A stretch of 55,653 nt of DNA from JBDTNL01 sp039933785 (GTDB lineage Bacteria; Acidobacteriota; Thermoanaerobaculia; Multivoradales; JAGPDF01): the NCBI GenBank assembly GCA_039933785.1, contig JBDTNL010000022.1, positions 1 through 55,653 of the forward strand, in the 5' to 3' direction. Below the pieces are notes generated by a model. That model did no database searches. It was not told the DNA's origin and was given only the letters and a program-made list of their open reading frames with translations. The position numbers were made by a program, and so were the translations under genes. Positions 17,146 to 25,554 of the stretch are shown here, in pieces (the first letter of the stretch is position 1; every line of letters starts with the position of its first letter).

Positions 17146-17421
17146 ATGGCAATGCTAGGAACGATTTTGACGGTCGTCGGCGGGATCGGCATGCTGATCT
17201 TCGCCGTCCAGATGCTGATCATGGCGTTTAAGACCAGCATTGGCTGGGGCCTTGCCAGTCTGTTCATTCCATTTGTGCTTTTCGTATACGCGTTCAAGAA
17301 CTGGGGCGCCTGCAAGACGCCGTTCATGCGCTGGCTCGGCAGTTTCGTCGTCTGGGCGGTAGGCTTCGGCATCACGATGTTCGGAGTGGCGTCGACGGCG
17401 ATGAGCACGCCGGTGCAGTAG
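17146..17421 (+). CDS. Small inner-membrane protein, 91 residues
   Basis: A short hydrophobic protein with three likely membrane segments: about residues 4-27 (ILTVVGGIGMLIFAVQMLIM), 32-48 (LASLFIPFVLFVYAF) and 62-82 (FVVWAVGFGITMFGVAS). One cysteine lies in the loop NWGACKTP. ATG 17146 is preceded by GAAGGGAG at a good distance, and codon use matches the neighbours. I do not recognise the family. It does not overlap the formate dehydrogenase operon and has its own leader, so a role with that enzyme is not implied. Confidence 0.75.
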   Translation: MAMLGTILTVVGGIGMLIFAVQMLIMAFKTSIGWGLASLFIPFVLFVYAFKNWGACKTPFMRWLGSFVVWAVGFGITMFGVASTAMSTPVQ

Positions 17422-17461
17422 CCTCCCCAGCGGACGAGAGAACTCGGATCGAAGAGCCCGC

Positions 17462-19165
17462 TCAGCGCGCCGGCTTGGGTGCGGGAGCGGGCGTCTCTCC
17501 AACTCGACCTCGTTCGAGGTCCGCGATCAGGGCCTGGGGCGAAATCTCCCGCCCGAGAAAGTCCTCGACCACCGCGCGCGAGGTCTTCTCCAGCCCGAAA
17601 CGGTACAGCCGCTCGGTCAGCCACGCGTACATGCCGGCGTCGGGACGTTCGAACGGGGCGCGCAATTCACGACAGCGCTGCCGCAAGTCCGCCACCAAGA
17701 TGGCGCCGAGCGCGTAGTTCATCATGTAGCCCGGCGAGTCCACGAGCTGGCCGCGCAGGGCCCACCACGAGAGCTCCGGGTGCCGCACGACGTGGAGATA
17801 CTCGTGCGTGAGATCGCTCCACACTTGATTCGGATCGGAGTCCGGCGCGCGATGCATGCGGATTTCGAACAGCGCCCAGGCGATGTCGAGCACGATGCTC
17901 GAATACTTGGCGCGCAGGCTGTCGGCGAGGGGCGCCGAGGCGCCGAGCCAGCGCTGCTGCCAGGCGGGCTCGTAGGCCTCGAGCGCGATCAGGTCCCCGA
18001 GGCCTTCGGTGAAGGTATCGCTGTCCGGCCAGTCGGCGAATGCCGGTCGTGTGTGGATCGCCAGGATGTGGACCGCGTGCCCGGTTTCATGGAGCAGCTC
18101 GACGAGATTGTCGATGCCGCCCGTCCGGTAGGTCGCGAAGACCCAGGCCTCGCCGGGCGTCCAGGTGGCGCCCCGTTGCCGCGGCCGTAGACCGAAAGTC
18201 GTGAAGGCCACTGGCGTCTTGCCGGCGCGGGGCTCGAGGTCGTAGCGAATGGGCAACGTCGCGGGGTCCGCGCCAAGCGAACGATAGAACGCATCGTGGA
18301 TCTCGCGCAGCCTCTCCCGCGGAATTCGTTTCGCCAAGCTCCGCGCCAACGCCCCGGCCCGGTAGTGGAGGTCCCACGGTTCGAAGGCCTGCGTCGGAGT
18401 CGCATCGCGCCAGGCCTCGAGCACGGAGACGAGCCAGTGTTCGGCTTGCGCGGGATCGACGCCCAGAGCCGCGGCGTTGCGGTCCACCGGAGATCCTGCC
18501 GCCGCCCATTGGGCTGCTGAGAGATGGACCATCTGTCGATAGGCGCTCCTCGGTGAGTCGTCTCCGTTCACGCTCCGCCACACCGGGTCGAGAGCCATGA
18601 AGAGGCGCTTGCGAGCTCCGGGATCGTCGGTTTCCGCCAAACGTGCCAGCACCGTGAGGCGGTCCAGGGTCCTGCCGTCAAAGCGCACGGTCTGCGCCGC
18701 GCGGCCGTAGCAGTCGTACATTCGCTCCTGCAGCGCCGCGAGGCCGAGCTTGGCGAGCGCCGCGACGTCATAGTCACAAGGCGCCGACCTCGCGGCCTTG
18801 TTCGTTGACCCCGGGGTTCCGTCCGCTTCGGTGAGCGACGCTTGAAGCGACCGGCGCATCGCGGCAAGCGCCAGGCGATCGGCGTCGGCGGACGGCACGT
18901 CGGGCGTCGCCAGCGCCAGGTTCAACGCTTGCCATCCGACCCCGTAGGCCTGGCGGGCGCTGGCCAGCGAGAGTTCTCGGGAAAACCGGGTGAGACCGCG
19001 CGCCGCGGCGGTATCGATCGAGTCCTGCAGTTGCCGCAGATCGGCGTAGCGGTTTTCGATCGGACGCATCGGGTCGGGCGGCTCGGGCGCGGCGGCCTGC
19101 GCGGTGAGCAGGAACGCTCCCCAAGCGAGCCCGGCCCCGAGAAACGGTCGACGAAGCCTGGACAT
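17462..19165 (-). CDS. Exported zinc metallopeptidase, M3-like gluzincin
   Basis: About 567 residues with an N-terminal signal peptide (MSRLRRPFLGAGLAWGAFLL, cleavage near AQA-AAP), so periplasmic or exported. The zinc site is clear: LLHETGHAVHI supplies two histidines and the catalytic glutamate, and FTEGLGDLIALEAYE about 30 residues later supplies the third ligand, the spacing of M3/M32-type peptidases. The rest is mainly helical, as in those families. It has no obvious partner genes. I set the start at ATG 19165 because a TATGCT box ends 7 bases upstream and it gives the best signal peptide; the frame is open further up without a plausible start signal. Substrates are unknown. Confidence 0.85.
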   Translation of the reverse strand: MSRLRRPFLGAGLAWGAFLLTAQAAAPEPPDPMRPIENRYADLRQLQDSIDTAAARGLTRFSRELSLASARQAYGVGWQALNLALATPDVPSADADRLALAAMRRSLQASLTEADGTPGSTNKAARSAPCDYDVAALAKLGLAALQERMYDCYGRAAQTVRFDGRTLDRLTVLARLAETDDPGARKRLFMALDPVWRSVNGDDSPRSAYRQMVHLSAAQWAAAGSPVDRNAAALGVDPAQAEHWLVSVLEAWRDATPTQAFEPWDLHYRAGALARSLAKRIPRERLREIHDAFYRSLGADPATLPIRYDLEPRAGKTPVAFTTFGLRPRQRGATWTPGEAWVFATYRTGGIDNLVELLHETGHAVHILAIHTRPAFADWPDSDTFTEGLGDLIALEAYEPAWQQRWLGASAPLADSLRAKYSSIVLDIAWALFEIRMHRAPDSDPNQVWSDLTHEYLHVVRHPELSWWALRGQLVDSPGYMMNYALGAILVADLRQRCRELRAPFERPDAGMYAWLTERLYRFGLEKTSRAVVEDFLGREISPQALIADLERGRVGETPAPAPKPAR

Positions 19166-19172
19166 GACCTGC

Positions 19173-19178
19173 AGCATA
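19173..19178 (-). promoter_or_regulatory. Predicted -10 box (TATGCT) of the zinc peptidase gene, leaderless
   Basis: TATGCT on the minus strand with 7 bases to ATG 19165 and no Shine-Dalgarno sequence in between. Confidence 0.45.
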
Positions 19179-19220
19179 GCGGGGCTTGGGTTTCGCTCCA
19201 TCCTCTGAAAGGCTTCTCGA

Positions 19221-19961
19221 GTGCGAGTGGAACGTCGCGGTCCGCTGTCGTTCGGGGTCGAATTCGAGAGCGAGGAAGAGTTGCGTGCCGAGGAGCGCAC
19301 CAACCTCGCCGCGGGCGGGCTCTTTCTGCGTACTTCCGAGGCACTGCCTCCGTTCGCGTCCATCGAGCTTGTGCTCGGTCTCGCCGGCGGCCGGGAGAGC
19401 GTGCTGAAGGCGAGCGTGGTCGGGAATCCACCCGGAGCCCTGGCCCTTCATCTCGAAGGCGATCCCGCCGCGATCGTCGCCGCCCTGCTACCTCTGCCGG
19501 TCGCCACGGCCAAAGAGCCGGCGGGCGACATCGGAGAAGCGGAGGTCGCTGCAAGCGGCACGTTGTGGGATCGTCTACGGGCGATGACGCCGCCGCAGAA
19601 GATGTTGCTCGCCCCCAAGGCGGAACGAGCCCTGCGCGCGCTCATGATCCAGGACAGCGATCCGATGCTGCTCTTCTCTTTGCTCAAGAACCCTCGTCTC
19701 GGCCTCGACGAAGTGGTGCGCATCGCCAAGTCTTCGTATCTGGGCTTTCAAGCGGCGGAGCTCATCCTGAAGACCCCGCAGTGGAGCGGCAACCTGGACG
19801 TACGCGTGGCGCTGATCCACAACCCGAAGCTGCCGTTGCCGATCGCGCTCCGCATCCTTCCCAGCCTGCCCGATAACGAGGTCCGCACGATCGCCAAGGG
19901 TGCGGCGACCAGCAGTGCCCTTAAGCAGGCGGCCCTGCGCAAGGTCATCGGGAGTGGCTGA
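19221..19961 (+). CDS. PilZ-like domain protein with C-terminal helical repeat region
   Basis: A 246-residue cytoplasmic protein. The first 95 residues look like the PilZ-related TIGR02266 type (VEFESEEELRAEERTNLAAGGLFLRT, then IELVLGLAGG): NLAAGGLFL corresponds to the conserved N-x-S-x-G-G strand, though the arginine motif for cyclic-di-GMP binding is not convincing. From about residue 115 a helical region follows (MTPPQKMLLAPKAERALRAL ... ALKQAALRKVIG), similar to HEAT-like or DUF2336-like repeats. GTG 19221 has GAAAGG upstream. It may sense a nucleotide or act as a scaffold; this is inference only. It faces rlpA convergently across 15 bases. Confidence 0.7.
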   Translation: MRVERRGPLSFGVEFESEEELRAEERTNLAAGGLFLRTSEALPPFASIELVLGLAGGRESVLKASVVGNPPGALALHLEGDPAAIVAALLPLPVATAKEPAGDIGEAEVAASGTLWDRLRAMTPPQKMLLAPKAERALRALMIQDSDPMLLFSLLKNPRLGLDEVVRIAKSSYLGFQAAELILKTPQWSGNLDVRVALIHNPKLPLPIALRILPSLPDNEVRTIAKGAATSSALKQAALRKVIGSG

Positions 19962-19976
19962 CGACCGGCGAGGCGC

Positions 19977-20669
19977 TCAGCGCAAGACGACGATCATCGC
20001 CGCGAAGCCCAACTTCTCGAGCTCCAGGCGGAGCCCCTCGGCCAGCGTTCGATCGTCGAACTGCCCAACCTGCACGCGATGCCAGGCGCCGTCGTCGCTC
20101 ACCACCGCTTCGGGATAGCGGGCGTGGATCTCCTCGCAGAGGGCGCGGGCTCGCGCGGCATCGCCGAAGGCTCCGACCTGGACGGTAAACCGGGGGAGGC
20201 CGGCGAGAACGGGATCGTCCATCGGTATCGTGCCGAAGGGCAGGACCTTGAGCTCGACGCGCGCCGTGCCGTTGGCGAGCATGCCGATCTGATCGGCGGC
20301 GGCGTTGCTCAGGTCGATGATTCGGCCGTGCACGAACGGGCCGCGGTCGTTGATGCGCACGCGCACCGCCTTGCCGTTCTCGAGATTCCGTACCTCGACC
20401 AGCGTGCCGAAGGGGAGCTTTCGATGGGCGGCGGTGAGCCGATGGGTGTCGAAGATTTCGCCGCTGGCGGTCATCTTGCCGTGGAAGTCAGGCCCGTACC
20501 AGGAGGCGACGCCGCGTTCGGTCTTGCCCGTAGGCACGATCTCGGCGCGGTGCGCGGAACACGCGCCGAGCAGCAGCGCGGGTAGGAGAGCGGCCGCCAG
20601 GAGGGCCGCCTGGCGGACACGGTGGAGGGTGCGGGGGTCCCCGGCCCCTGGGGGCTCGCGGGAGGTCAC
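19977..20669 (-). CDS. rlpA: RlpA septal lipoprotein with double-psi barrel and SPOR domain
   Basis: RlpA is an outer-membrane lipoprotein that cleaves denuded glycan strands at the division site. Seen in 230 residues: a hydrophobic signal ending in the lipobox LLGAC, the double-psi beta-barrel signature GVASWYGPDFHGKMTASGE with the catalytic-region DHxRT-equivalent RLTAAHRKLPFGT and RINDRGPF, and a C-terminal SPOR domain (RFTVQVGAFGDAARARAL ... VQVGQF) that binds denuded peptidoglycan. Its GTG start overlaps the purB stop by 4 bases, so it is co-transcribed behind purB. The first 15 residues before the hydrophobic stretch are unusually long for a lipoprotein signal, and a later start is possible. 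Confidence 0.92.
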   Translation of the reverse strand: MTSREPPGAGDPRTLHRVRQAALLAAALLPALLLGACSAHRAEIVPTGKTERGVASWYGPDFHGKMTASGEIFDTHRLTAAHRKLPFGTLVEVRNLENGKAVRVRINDRGPFVHGRIIDLSNAAADQIGMLANGTARVELKVLPFGTIPMDDPVLAGLPRFTVQVGAFGDAARARALCEEIHARYPEAVVSDDGAWHRVQVGQFDDRTLAEGLRLELEKLGFAAMIVVLR

Positions 20670-22084
20670 ACCCTGGGCTCCTCGAGTGGAGCGACCTCCT
20701 CATCCGCGAGCGCGGGCACGACGACTTCGGCGAGGAATTCCTCGACCTGCTCGGCCGAGCGGCCGATGAATTTGCGGGGATCGATCCAGGGCGCGATTTC
20801 TTCCCGCGTCATACGGAAGGCGGGGTCGCTGGCGATGCTGTCGAGCAACGGGTTGGTCGCGCCCTCCTCGACCGCGGTCTGCGCCGCGAGGCTGTGCTGA
20901 CGGATGCGTTCGTGGAGATCCTGACGGTCGCCGCCGCGCAGTGTCGCTTCCATGAGCAGAGTCTCCGTGGCCATGAACGGGATCTCGCGCTCTAGGCGGG
21001 CCTTGACGGTGGGCTCGCGGACCTTGAGGCCGGCCGCGATGTGCGCCGCGAGGCCGAGAATCGCGTCGGCGCAGAGGAAAGTATCCGGAATTACCAGGCG
21101 GCGGTTGGCGGAATCGTCGAGGCTCCGTTCGAGCCACTGCGTGCCGGCGTTGAGCGGGCCGTTGAGCGCGTCGGTCATCAGGCGCCGGGCGAGGCCGCAC
21201 ATGCGTTCGGCGCGCACTGGATTGCGCTTGTACGCCATGGCGGAGGAGCCGACCTGACCCGAATCGAAAGGTTCCGCGAGCTCACCCACGCCTTGCAACA
21301 GCCGCAGATCGGTGCCGAATTTGTGGCAACTCTCGGCGATGCCGGACAGTGCGTACAGCACCTGGCTGTCCTGCTTGCGGCTGTACGTCTGGCCGGTGAT
21401 CGGGAAGGACTCACCAAAGCCCAGTCGTGCCGCGACCCGGTGGTCGAGCTCGCGAACCTTGGCGTGATCGCCGCCGAACAGGGTCAGGAAGCTCGCCTGC
21501 GTGCCGGTGGTGCCCTTCACTCCACGGCAGCGCAGGGTGCGCAGGCGATGCTGGAGCTCGGTCAGATCGAGGGTGAAATCCTGCAGCCAGAGACAGGCGC
21601 GCTTGCCCACGGTGGTGAGCTGGGCGGGTTGGAAGTGCGTGTAGGCGAGCGCCGGAATGTCCTTCGTGCGGGCCGCGAACTTGCTGAGCTCGATCATCAC
21701 GCCGGACAGGCGGCGGCGGAGCAGCTGGAGCGCGTCGCGTGCCAGGAGCGCGTCCGTATTGTCGGTGATGAAGGCGCTAGTCGCGCCGAGGTGGAGGATT
21801 CCACCCGCGCCCGGCGCTTGTTCGGCGAAGTGACGCAGGTGTGCGACCACGTCGTGACGAGTGTCGCGCTCGATCTCGGCGACCCGTCCGAGGTCGGCGG
21901 CCGGTGCCGCCCGAAGCTCGGCGATCTGCGCCGCCGAGATCGGTAGACCGAGCTCCATCTCGCTCTCGGCGAGCGCGATCCAGAGCCGCCGCCACTCGCC
22001 GAATCTGCGTTCGGCCGAGAACAGCGCGGCCATCTCGCGCGAGGCATAACGCTCGTACAACGGGTTTTGCGGCTGAGCTGCCAT
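20666..22084 (-). CDS. purB: Adenylosuccinate lyase
   Basis: PurB splits adenylosuccinate to AMP and SAICAR to AICAR, both releasing fumarate. The 472-residue protein has the family's YASREMAALFSAERRFGEWRRLW start, the substrate segment LGATSAFITDNTDA, the catalytic histidine region ALAYTHFQPAQLTTVGKR, GVKGTTGTQASF, GQTYSRKQDSQV and the fumarase/aspartase signature GSSAMAYKRNP. It is of the longer type resembling animal and some bacterial ADSLs. The ATG at 22084 has a TAGACT box 10 bases upstream and no clear Shine-Dalgarno. rlpA follows in the same transcript. It is divergent from the cyclase gene. Confidence 0.94.
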   Translation of the reverse strand: MAAQPQNPLYERYASREMAALFSAERRFGEWRRLWIALAESEMELGLPISAAQIAELRAAPAADLGRVAEIERDTRHDVVAHLRHFAEQAPGAGGILHLGATSAFITDNTDALLARDALQLLRRRLSGVMIELSKFAARTKDIPALAYTHFQPAQLTTVGKRACLWLQDFTLDLTELQHRLRTLRCRGVKGTTGTQASFLTLFGGDHAKVRELDHRVAARLGFGESFPITGQTYSRKQDSQVLYALSGIAESCHKFGTDLRLLQGVGELAEPFDSGQVGSSAMAYKRNPVRAERMCGLARRLMTDALNGPLNAGTQWLERSLDDSANRRLVIPDTFLCADAILGLAAHIAAGLKVREPTVKARLEREIPFMATETLLMEATLRGGDRQDLHERIRQHSLAAQTAVEEGATNPLLDSIASDPAFRMTREEIAPWIDPRKFIGRSAEQVEEFLAEVVVPALADEEVAPLEEPRV

Positions 22085-22121
22085 CGATGGGCGAAGTCTA
22101 ATGGACTCGGCGGGTTGTTGC

Positions 22122-22127
22122 TATCAT
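22122..22127 (+). promoter_or_regulatory. Possible -10 box (TATCAT) of the cyclase gene
   Basis: TATCAT preceded by TGC, 12 bases before ATG 22140, implying a leader of only about 5 bases. It lies 38 bases from the divergent purB start. Confidence 0.4.
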
Positions 22128-22139
22128 TCCCGGGCCGCC

Positions 22140-23807
22140 ATGCTGAGACTACGCGTCACGATCGAGGGCACCGTGCACACGTTCCCGCTCGCCGGCGACG
22201 AGGTAAAACTCGGCCGCGGCAGCGACAACGAAATCGTGCTTTCGGACTTCTCGGTCTCGCGCCGGCACGCCGCGATTCGCCGTGAAGGCGAGGCCTGGTT
22301 CGTACACGATCTCGGCAGCACCAACGGCGTACAGATCAACAAGGTGGCAGTCAAGAAAGCACCTCTCCATCCCGGCGATCAAGTCAAGGTCGGTATCTTC
22401 GAGCTCCTGGTCGAGGGCGACGCACCGTCGGGAGCGCGGCCCGTCCCGAGCAAGGAGGCTCCCGATCCGGCCGGTTCCGAGCACCAGCACGCCCCGTCGG
22501 GCTCGGGAGCGCCCACCGCGAGCATCTCGAGCGCCACCATCGTGCGTCCGCTGGCCGACTTCTCGAAGGACTACGGCCTCGAGATGAAAGACGCCGCGGT
22601 GCGCAACGACAAGCGCAAGGCGCTCGAAGAGGCTTACGGGTCCAAGATTTTCGGCTTCCTGACTCGCCTCGCGCGCATGCTGATCACCTCGGATTCGGTC
22701 GACAACGTGCTGGCGCGAGTGACCGAGATCGCCTTCGAGGCCCTGCCCGTCGATCGCGGCTTCATTCTCCTGCGTGCCGACGAGGGCAGCGAGGCGGTGT
22801 GCGAGCTGGCCCGTTTCAAGGATCGCGTGGAGTACCGGCCGCAAACCGAGGTGCCGGTGTCGAAGACCATGCTCGAGACGGTCATGCAGCAGCGCGTCGC
22901 GCTGCTCACCTACGACGCCCTGGCCGACCAGCGCCTGGCGGGTGGCGAGTCGATTCGTATTCACCAGATCCGCGCCGCGATGTGCGCGCCGTTGTGGTCA
23001 GGGGAAAAGATCATCGGCGTCATGCAGGTGGATTCGCCGTTTCATGCCGGCACGTTCACCGAGCAGGATCTCGACTTGCTAACCGCGCTCGCCAACTATG
23101 CCGCCGTGGCCGTCGAGCGCATCCGCTACGCCGAGCGCGCGGCGCAGGAACGGCAGCTGCGCTCGCGCCTGGAGCGCTATCACTCGCCGGCGGTGATCGA
23201 CGCGGTGATGCGCGAGGACCCGGCGATGGCGGAGGACGGTATCGGTCGCCTGAAGCATGCCGAGACCACGGTGCTCTTCGCGGACGTCGTGGGCTTCACG
23301 GCGCTGTCGGAGAAAAGTCCGGCCGAGGTCGCGGAGGTGCTCGAGGGCTTCTTCAACTGCTCCGTGGATGCGATCTTCCGCGAGGGTGGGACGCTCGATA
23401 AATTCATCGGCGACTGCGTGATGGCCTTTTTCGGCGCGCCGATTCCGCAAGCCGATCACGCGCGGCGCGGCGTGCGTGCGGCGATCGAGATTCAGAACTC
23501 TTTGGATGACTGGAATGCCCAGCGCGCTGCCCAGGGCAAGGCGGGAGTGCGCACCCGCATCGCGCTCAACAGCGGTCCAGTGGTGGTGGGCGACGTCGGC
23601 AGCGCCAAGCGCGTCGACTACACGGTGCTCGGCAACACGGTGAACGTGGCGGCGCGCCTGGAGCAATTCGCCACCGAGCCCGGCGAGATCGTGATCGGCG
23701 CCGAAACCCATCGCCTGCTCGCCGGGGAGATCGCGACCGAGCCGCTCGGTGAGTTCCAGCTCAAGGGGCTGGAGCAGAAGATCACCGCGCACCGTGTCCT
23801 GCGGTAG
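22140..23807 (+). CDS. FHA-GAF-class III adenylate cyclase
   Basis: A 555-residue signalling protein. An N-terminal FHA domain (about residues 1-95: KLGRGSDNEIVLSDFSVSRRHA and DLGSTNG) reads phosphothreonine, a central GAF domain (about 195-340) could bind a small ligand, and a class III nucleotide cyclase follows (about 375-540). The cyclase keeps both metal aspartates (LFADVVGFTALSEK and FIGDCVMAFFGAP), a lysine in TLDKFIGD typical of ATP specificity, and the NTVNVAARLE helix with the transition-state Asn and Arg. It should therefore be active and make cAMP. The FHA domain suggests control by a serine/threonine kinase that is not in the window. No cAMP-receptor gene is nearby. Confidence 0.92.
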   Translation: MLRLRVTIEGTVHTFPLAGDEVKLGRGSDNEIVLSDFSVSRRHAAIRREGEAWFVHDLGSTNGVQINKVAVKKAPLHPGDQVKVGIFELLVEGDAPSGARPVPSKEAPDPAGSEHQHAPSGSGAPTASISSATIVRPLADFSKDYGLEMKDAAVRNDKRKALEEAYGSKIFGFLTRLARMLITSDSVDNVLARVTEIAFEALPVDRGFILLRADEGSEAVCELARFKDRVEYRPQTEVPVSKTMLETVMQQRVALLTYDALADQRLAGGESIRIHQIRAAMCAPLWSGEKIIGVMQVDSPFHAGTFTEQDLDLLTALANYAAVAVERIRYAERAAQERQLRSRLERYHSPAVIDAVMREDPAMAEDGIGRLKHAETTVLFADVVGFTALSEKSPAEVAEVLEGFFNCSVDAIFREGGTLDKFIGDCVMAFFGAPIPQADHARRGVRAAIEIQNSLDDWNAQRAAQGKAGVRTRIALNSGPVVVGDVGSAKRVDYTVLGNTVNVAARLEQFATEPGEIVIGAETHRLLAGEIATEPLGEFQLKGLEQKITAHRVLR

Positions 23808-23811
23808 GCAA

Positions 23812-23832
23812 GGGCACGGCGGCGCCGTGCCC
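23812..23832. repeat. Perfect palindrome between convergent genes
   Basis: GGGCACGGC / GCCGTGCCC with a 3-base loop, set between the stops of the cyclase and the FhlA-like regulator. No T-run follows on either strand. It may act as a bidirectional mRNA end or be one copy of a dispersed REP-like element. Confidence 0.6.
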
Positions 23833-23846
23833 CTACCCGTTCACGC

Positions 23847-25466
23847 TCATCGGTCCGCTGCTTGCCTGTAGCGGAACTTGTCGATCTTCAGTTTTCGAAT
23901 CTTCGACTCCAGGGTCGCCGCCGGGATCTTGAGCCGCGTCGCGGCGCCGTTCGGCCCCGAGACTCTGCCGCGGCTCTGCTCGAGCGCCGCCTCGATGATG
24001 CGTCTCTGGTGCTGTTCGAGCGCGCGCGGAAGCGTCTCGCCGACGGGAGTTGCTGGCGGGCGGACTCCGTCCAGCCAGCGCCGGTCGATCTGCAAGGTCT
24101 CGCTCTCGCTCAAGATGACGGCGCGTTCGATGACGTTCTCGAGCTCGCGCACGTTGCCCGGCCAGTCGTAGTCGAGCAGCGCGCGCTCGGTCGCCGCGGC
24201 GACTCGGGTGATGCGCTTGGCGAAACGCGCCGCGTGTCGCGCGACGAAATAGCTCAGCAGGAGGGGAAGGTCCTCGCGCCGATCTCTCAGCGGTGGCACC
24301 TCGATGGGGAACACGTTAAGGCGATAGAAGAGATCGCTCCGCATGGTGCCTTCATCGACGGCCAGACGAAGATCGCGATTGGTGGCGGCGATCAGCCGCG
24401 CGTCGGTGTGCAAGGTGGTGGTGCCGCCCACGCGCTCGAAGGTCCCGTCCTGGAGCACGCGCAGCAACGCTCCCTGGGTCTCGATCGGCAGCTCGCCGAT
24501 CTCGTCGAGAAACAGCGTGCCATGCGTGGCGAGCTCGAAGCGCCCGAGCCGGCGCTCCGCGGCGCCGGTGAACGCCCCGCGCTCGTGGCCGAAGACTTCG
24601 GAAGCGACCAGGGTCGCGGGCAGCGCCGCGCAATTGACCGCGATCAACGGGCGCGCCGAACGCGCCGAGCGGCGGTGAATGGCGCGGGCGAAGAGCTCCT
24701 TTCCCGTGCCGGTCTCGCCGATCAAGAGCACGGTGGCGTCGGTTGGCGCGACGCGCTCGATTCGCTGCAGTACGCGTCGCAAAGCCGGCGAGTCGCCGAC
24801 GATCTCCTCGAACATCGAGCGCTGATCGAGCTCCTCGCGCAGCAGCAGGTTTTCGTGCTGCAACTGGTTCTTGAGCCGGCCGATCTCCTCGTAGGCGAGC
24901 GAATTGGCGACCGCTGTAGCGACCAGGCCGCTAACCGAGGCGAGGAGCTCGACATCCTCGGCGCCGAGGTGGCGAGGTGATTCCCAGGCGAACGAGAGCG
25001 CTCCGATCAGCTTTCCGCCCACCAGCAGCGGAGCACGAAGGCATGACGAAAGACCCGCGCTCGCCAGGCGATGGTCTTCGGGAAATCGAGCCTTGTGCGC
25101 CAGGTCTTCACAGATATATGCCCGGCGGGTGCGACCCAGGTACGCGACCCCCGAGCCCGCGAGCGGGCGGGTGTCCGCGTAGGCGAGCGCCTCGGCCGGA
25201 CTCAAATCGAGCGCCCGAGCGACCGTGGACGCGAAGGTGTCGCCGGCGCGGTACTTCACGTGCCGGACATGGAGCGCGTGCGGCTGCACGCGGTCTCCCT
25301 TCACCGTGACCACGCCGATTGCGTCGACTGCGCAAAGCGGGCGGAGCGCCTTGGCGACGGCATCGAGGACGCCGGCGAGCTCGAGCCGGGAATTGGCGGC
25401 TTGCGAGACCTTGAGCAACAACGCGTAGCGCTGATCGCTTGCGGTTGGCGGCGGGGACTTGGGCAT
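23847..25466 (-). CDS. FhlA-like sigma-54 activator with GAF sensor
   Basis: A 539-residue transcription activator. The N-terminal half (about residues 10-190) is a GAF-type sensor; the middle is an AAA+ motor with Walker A GETGTGKE, the sigma-54 contact loop GAFTGA, Walker B TLFLDEIGELP and the arginine-finger region DLFYRLNVFPI; the C-terminus is a Fis-type helix-turn-helix (GAATRLKIPAATLESKIRKL). This domain order matches FhlA, the formate-sensing activator of E. coli, and relatives. No receiver domain is present, so it is a one-component sensor. A link with the formate dehydrogenase locus 7-11 kb away is possible but no -24/-12 promoter was found there. A TAGAAT box ends 8 bases before ATG 25466. 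Confidence 0.92.
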   Translation of the reverse strand: MPKSPPPTASDQRYALLLKVSQAANSRLELAGVLDAVAKALRPLCAVDAIGVVTVKGDRVQPHALHVRHVKYRAGDTFASTVARALDLSPAEALAYADTRPLAGSGVAYLGRTRRAYICEDLAHKARFPEDHRLASAGLSSCLRAPLLVGGKLIGALSFAWESPRHLGAEDVELLASVSGLVATAVANSLAYEEIGRLKNQLQHENLLLREELDQRSMFEEIVGDSPALRRVLQRIERVAPTDATVLLIGETGTGKELFARAIHRRSARSARPLIAVNCAALPATLVASEVFGHERGAFTGAAERRLGRFELATHGTLFLDEIGELPIETQGALLRVLQDGTFERVGGTTTLHTDARLIAATNRDLRLAVDEGTMRSDLFYRLNVFPIEVPPLRDRREDLPLLLSYFVARHAARFAKRITRVAAATERALLDYDWPGNVRELENVIERAVILSESETLQIDRRWLDGVRPPATPVGETLPRALEQHQRRIIEAALEQSRGRVSGPNGAATRLKIPAATLESKIRKLKIDKFRYRQAADR

Positions 25467-25474
25467 CTGTGGAG

Positions 25475-25480
25475 ATTCTA
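25475..25480 (-). promoter_or_regulatory. Possible -10 box (TAGAAT) of the FhlA-like gene
   Basis: TAGAAT on the minus strand, 8 bases before ATG 25466. A transcript would start within a base or two of the codon. Confidence 0.4.
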
Positions 25481-25483
25481 GTC

Positions 25484-25529
25484 GGGCGTCCCGACCGTAG
25501 CCCAGCGCAACGCTCGGGGCGGGACGCCC
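25484..25529. repeat. Long cruciform-forming palindrome in a divergent intergenic region
   Basis: GGGCGTCCCG (25484-25493) pairs perfectly with CGGGACGCCC (25520-25529); inside, AGCG/CGCT (25504-25514) forms a second hairpin. It occupies half of the 88 bases between the FhlA-like gene and the MFS gene. It resembles dispersed intergenic palindromes, or an operator. Confidence 0.65.
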
Positions 25530-25554
25530 TGTAGCCTAAGATGCACCCGCCCTC

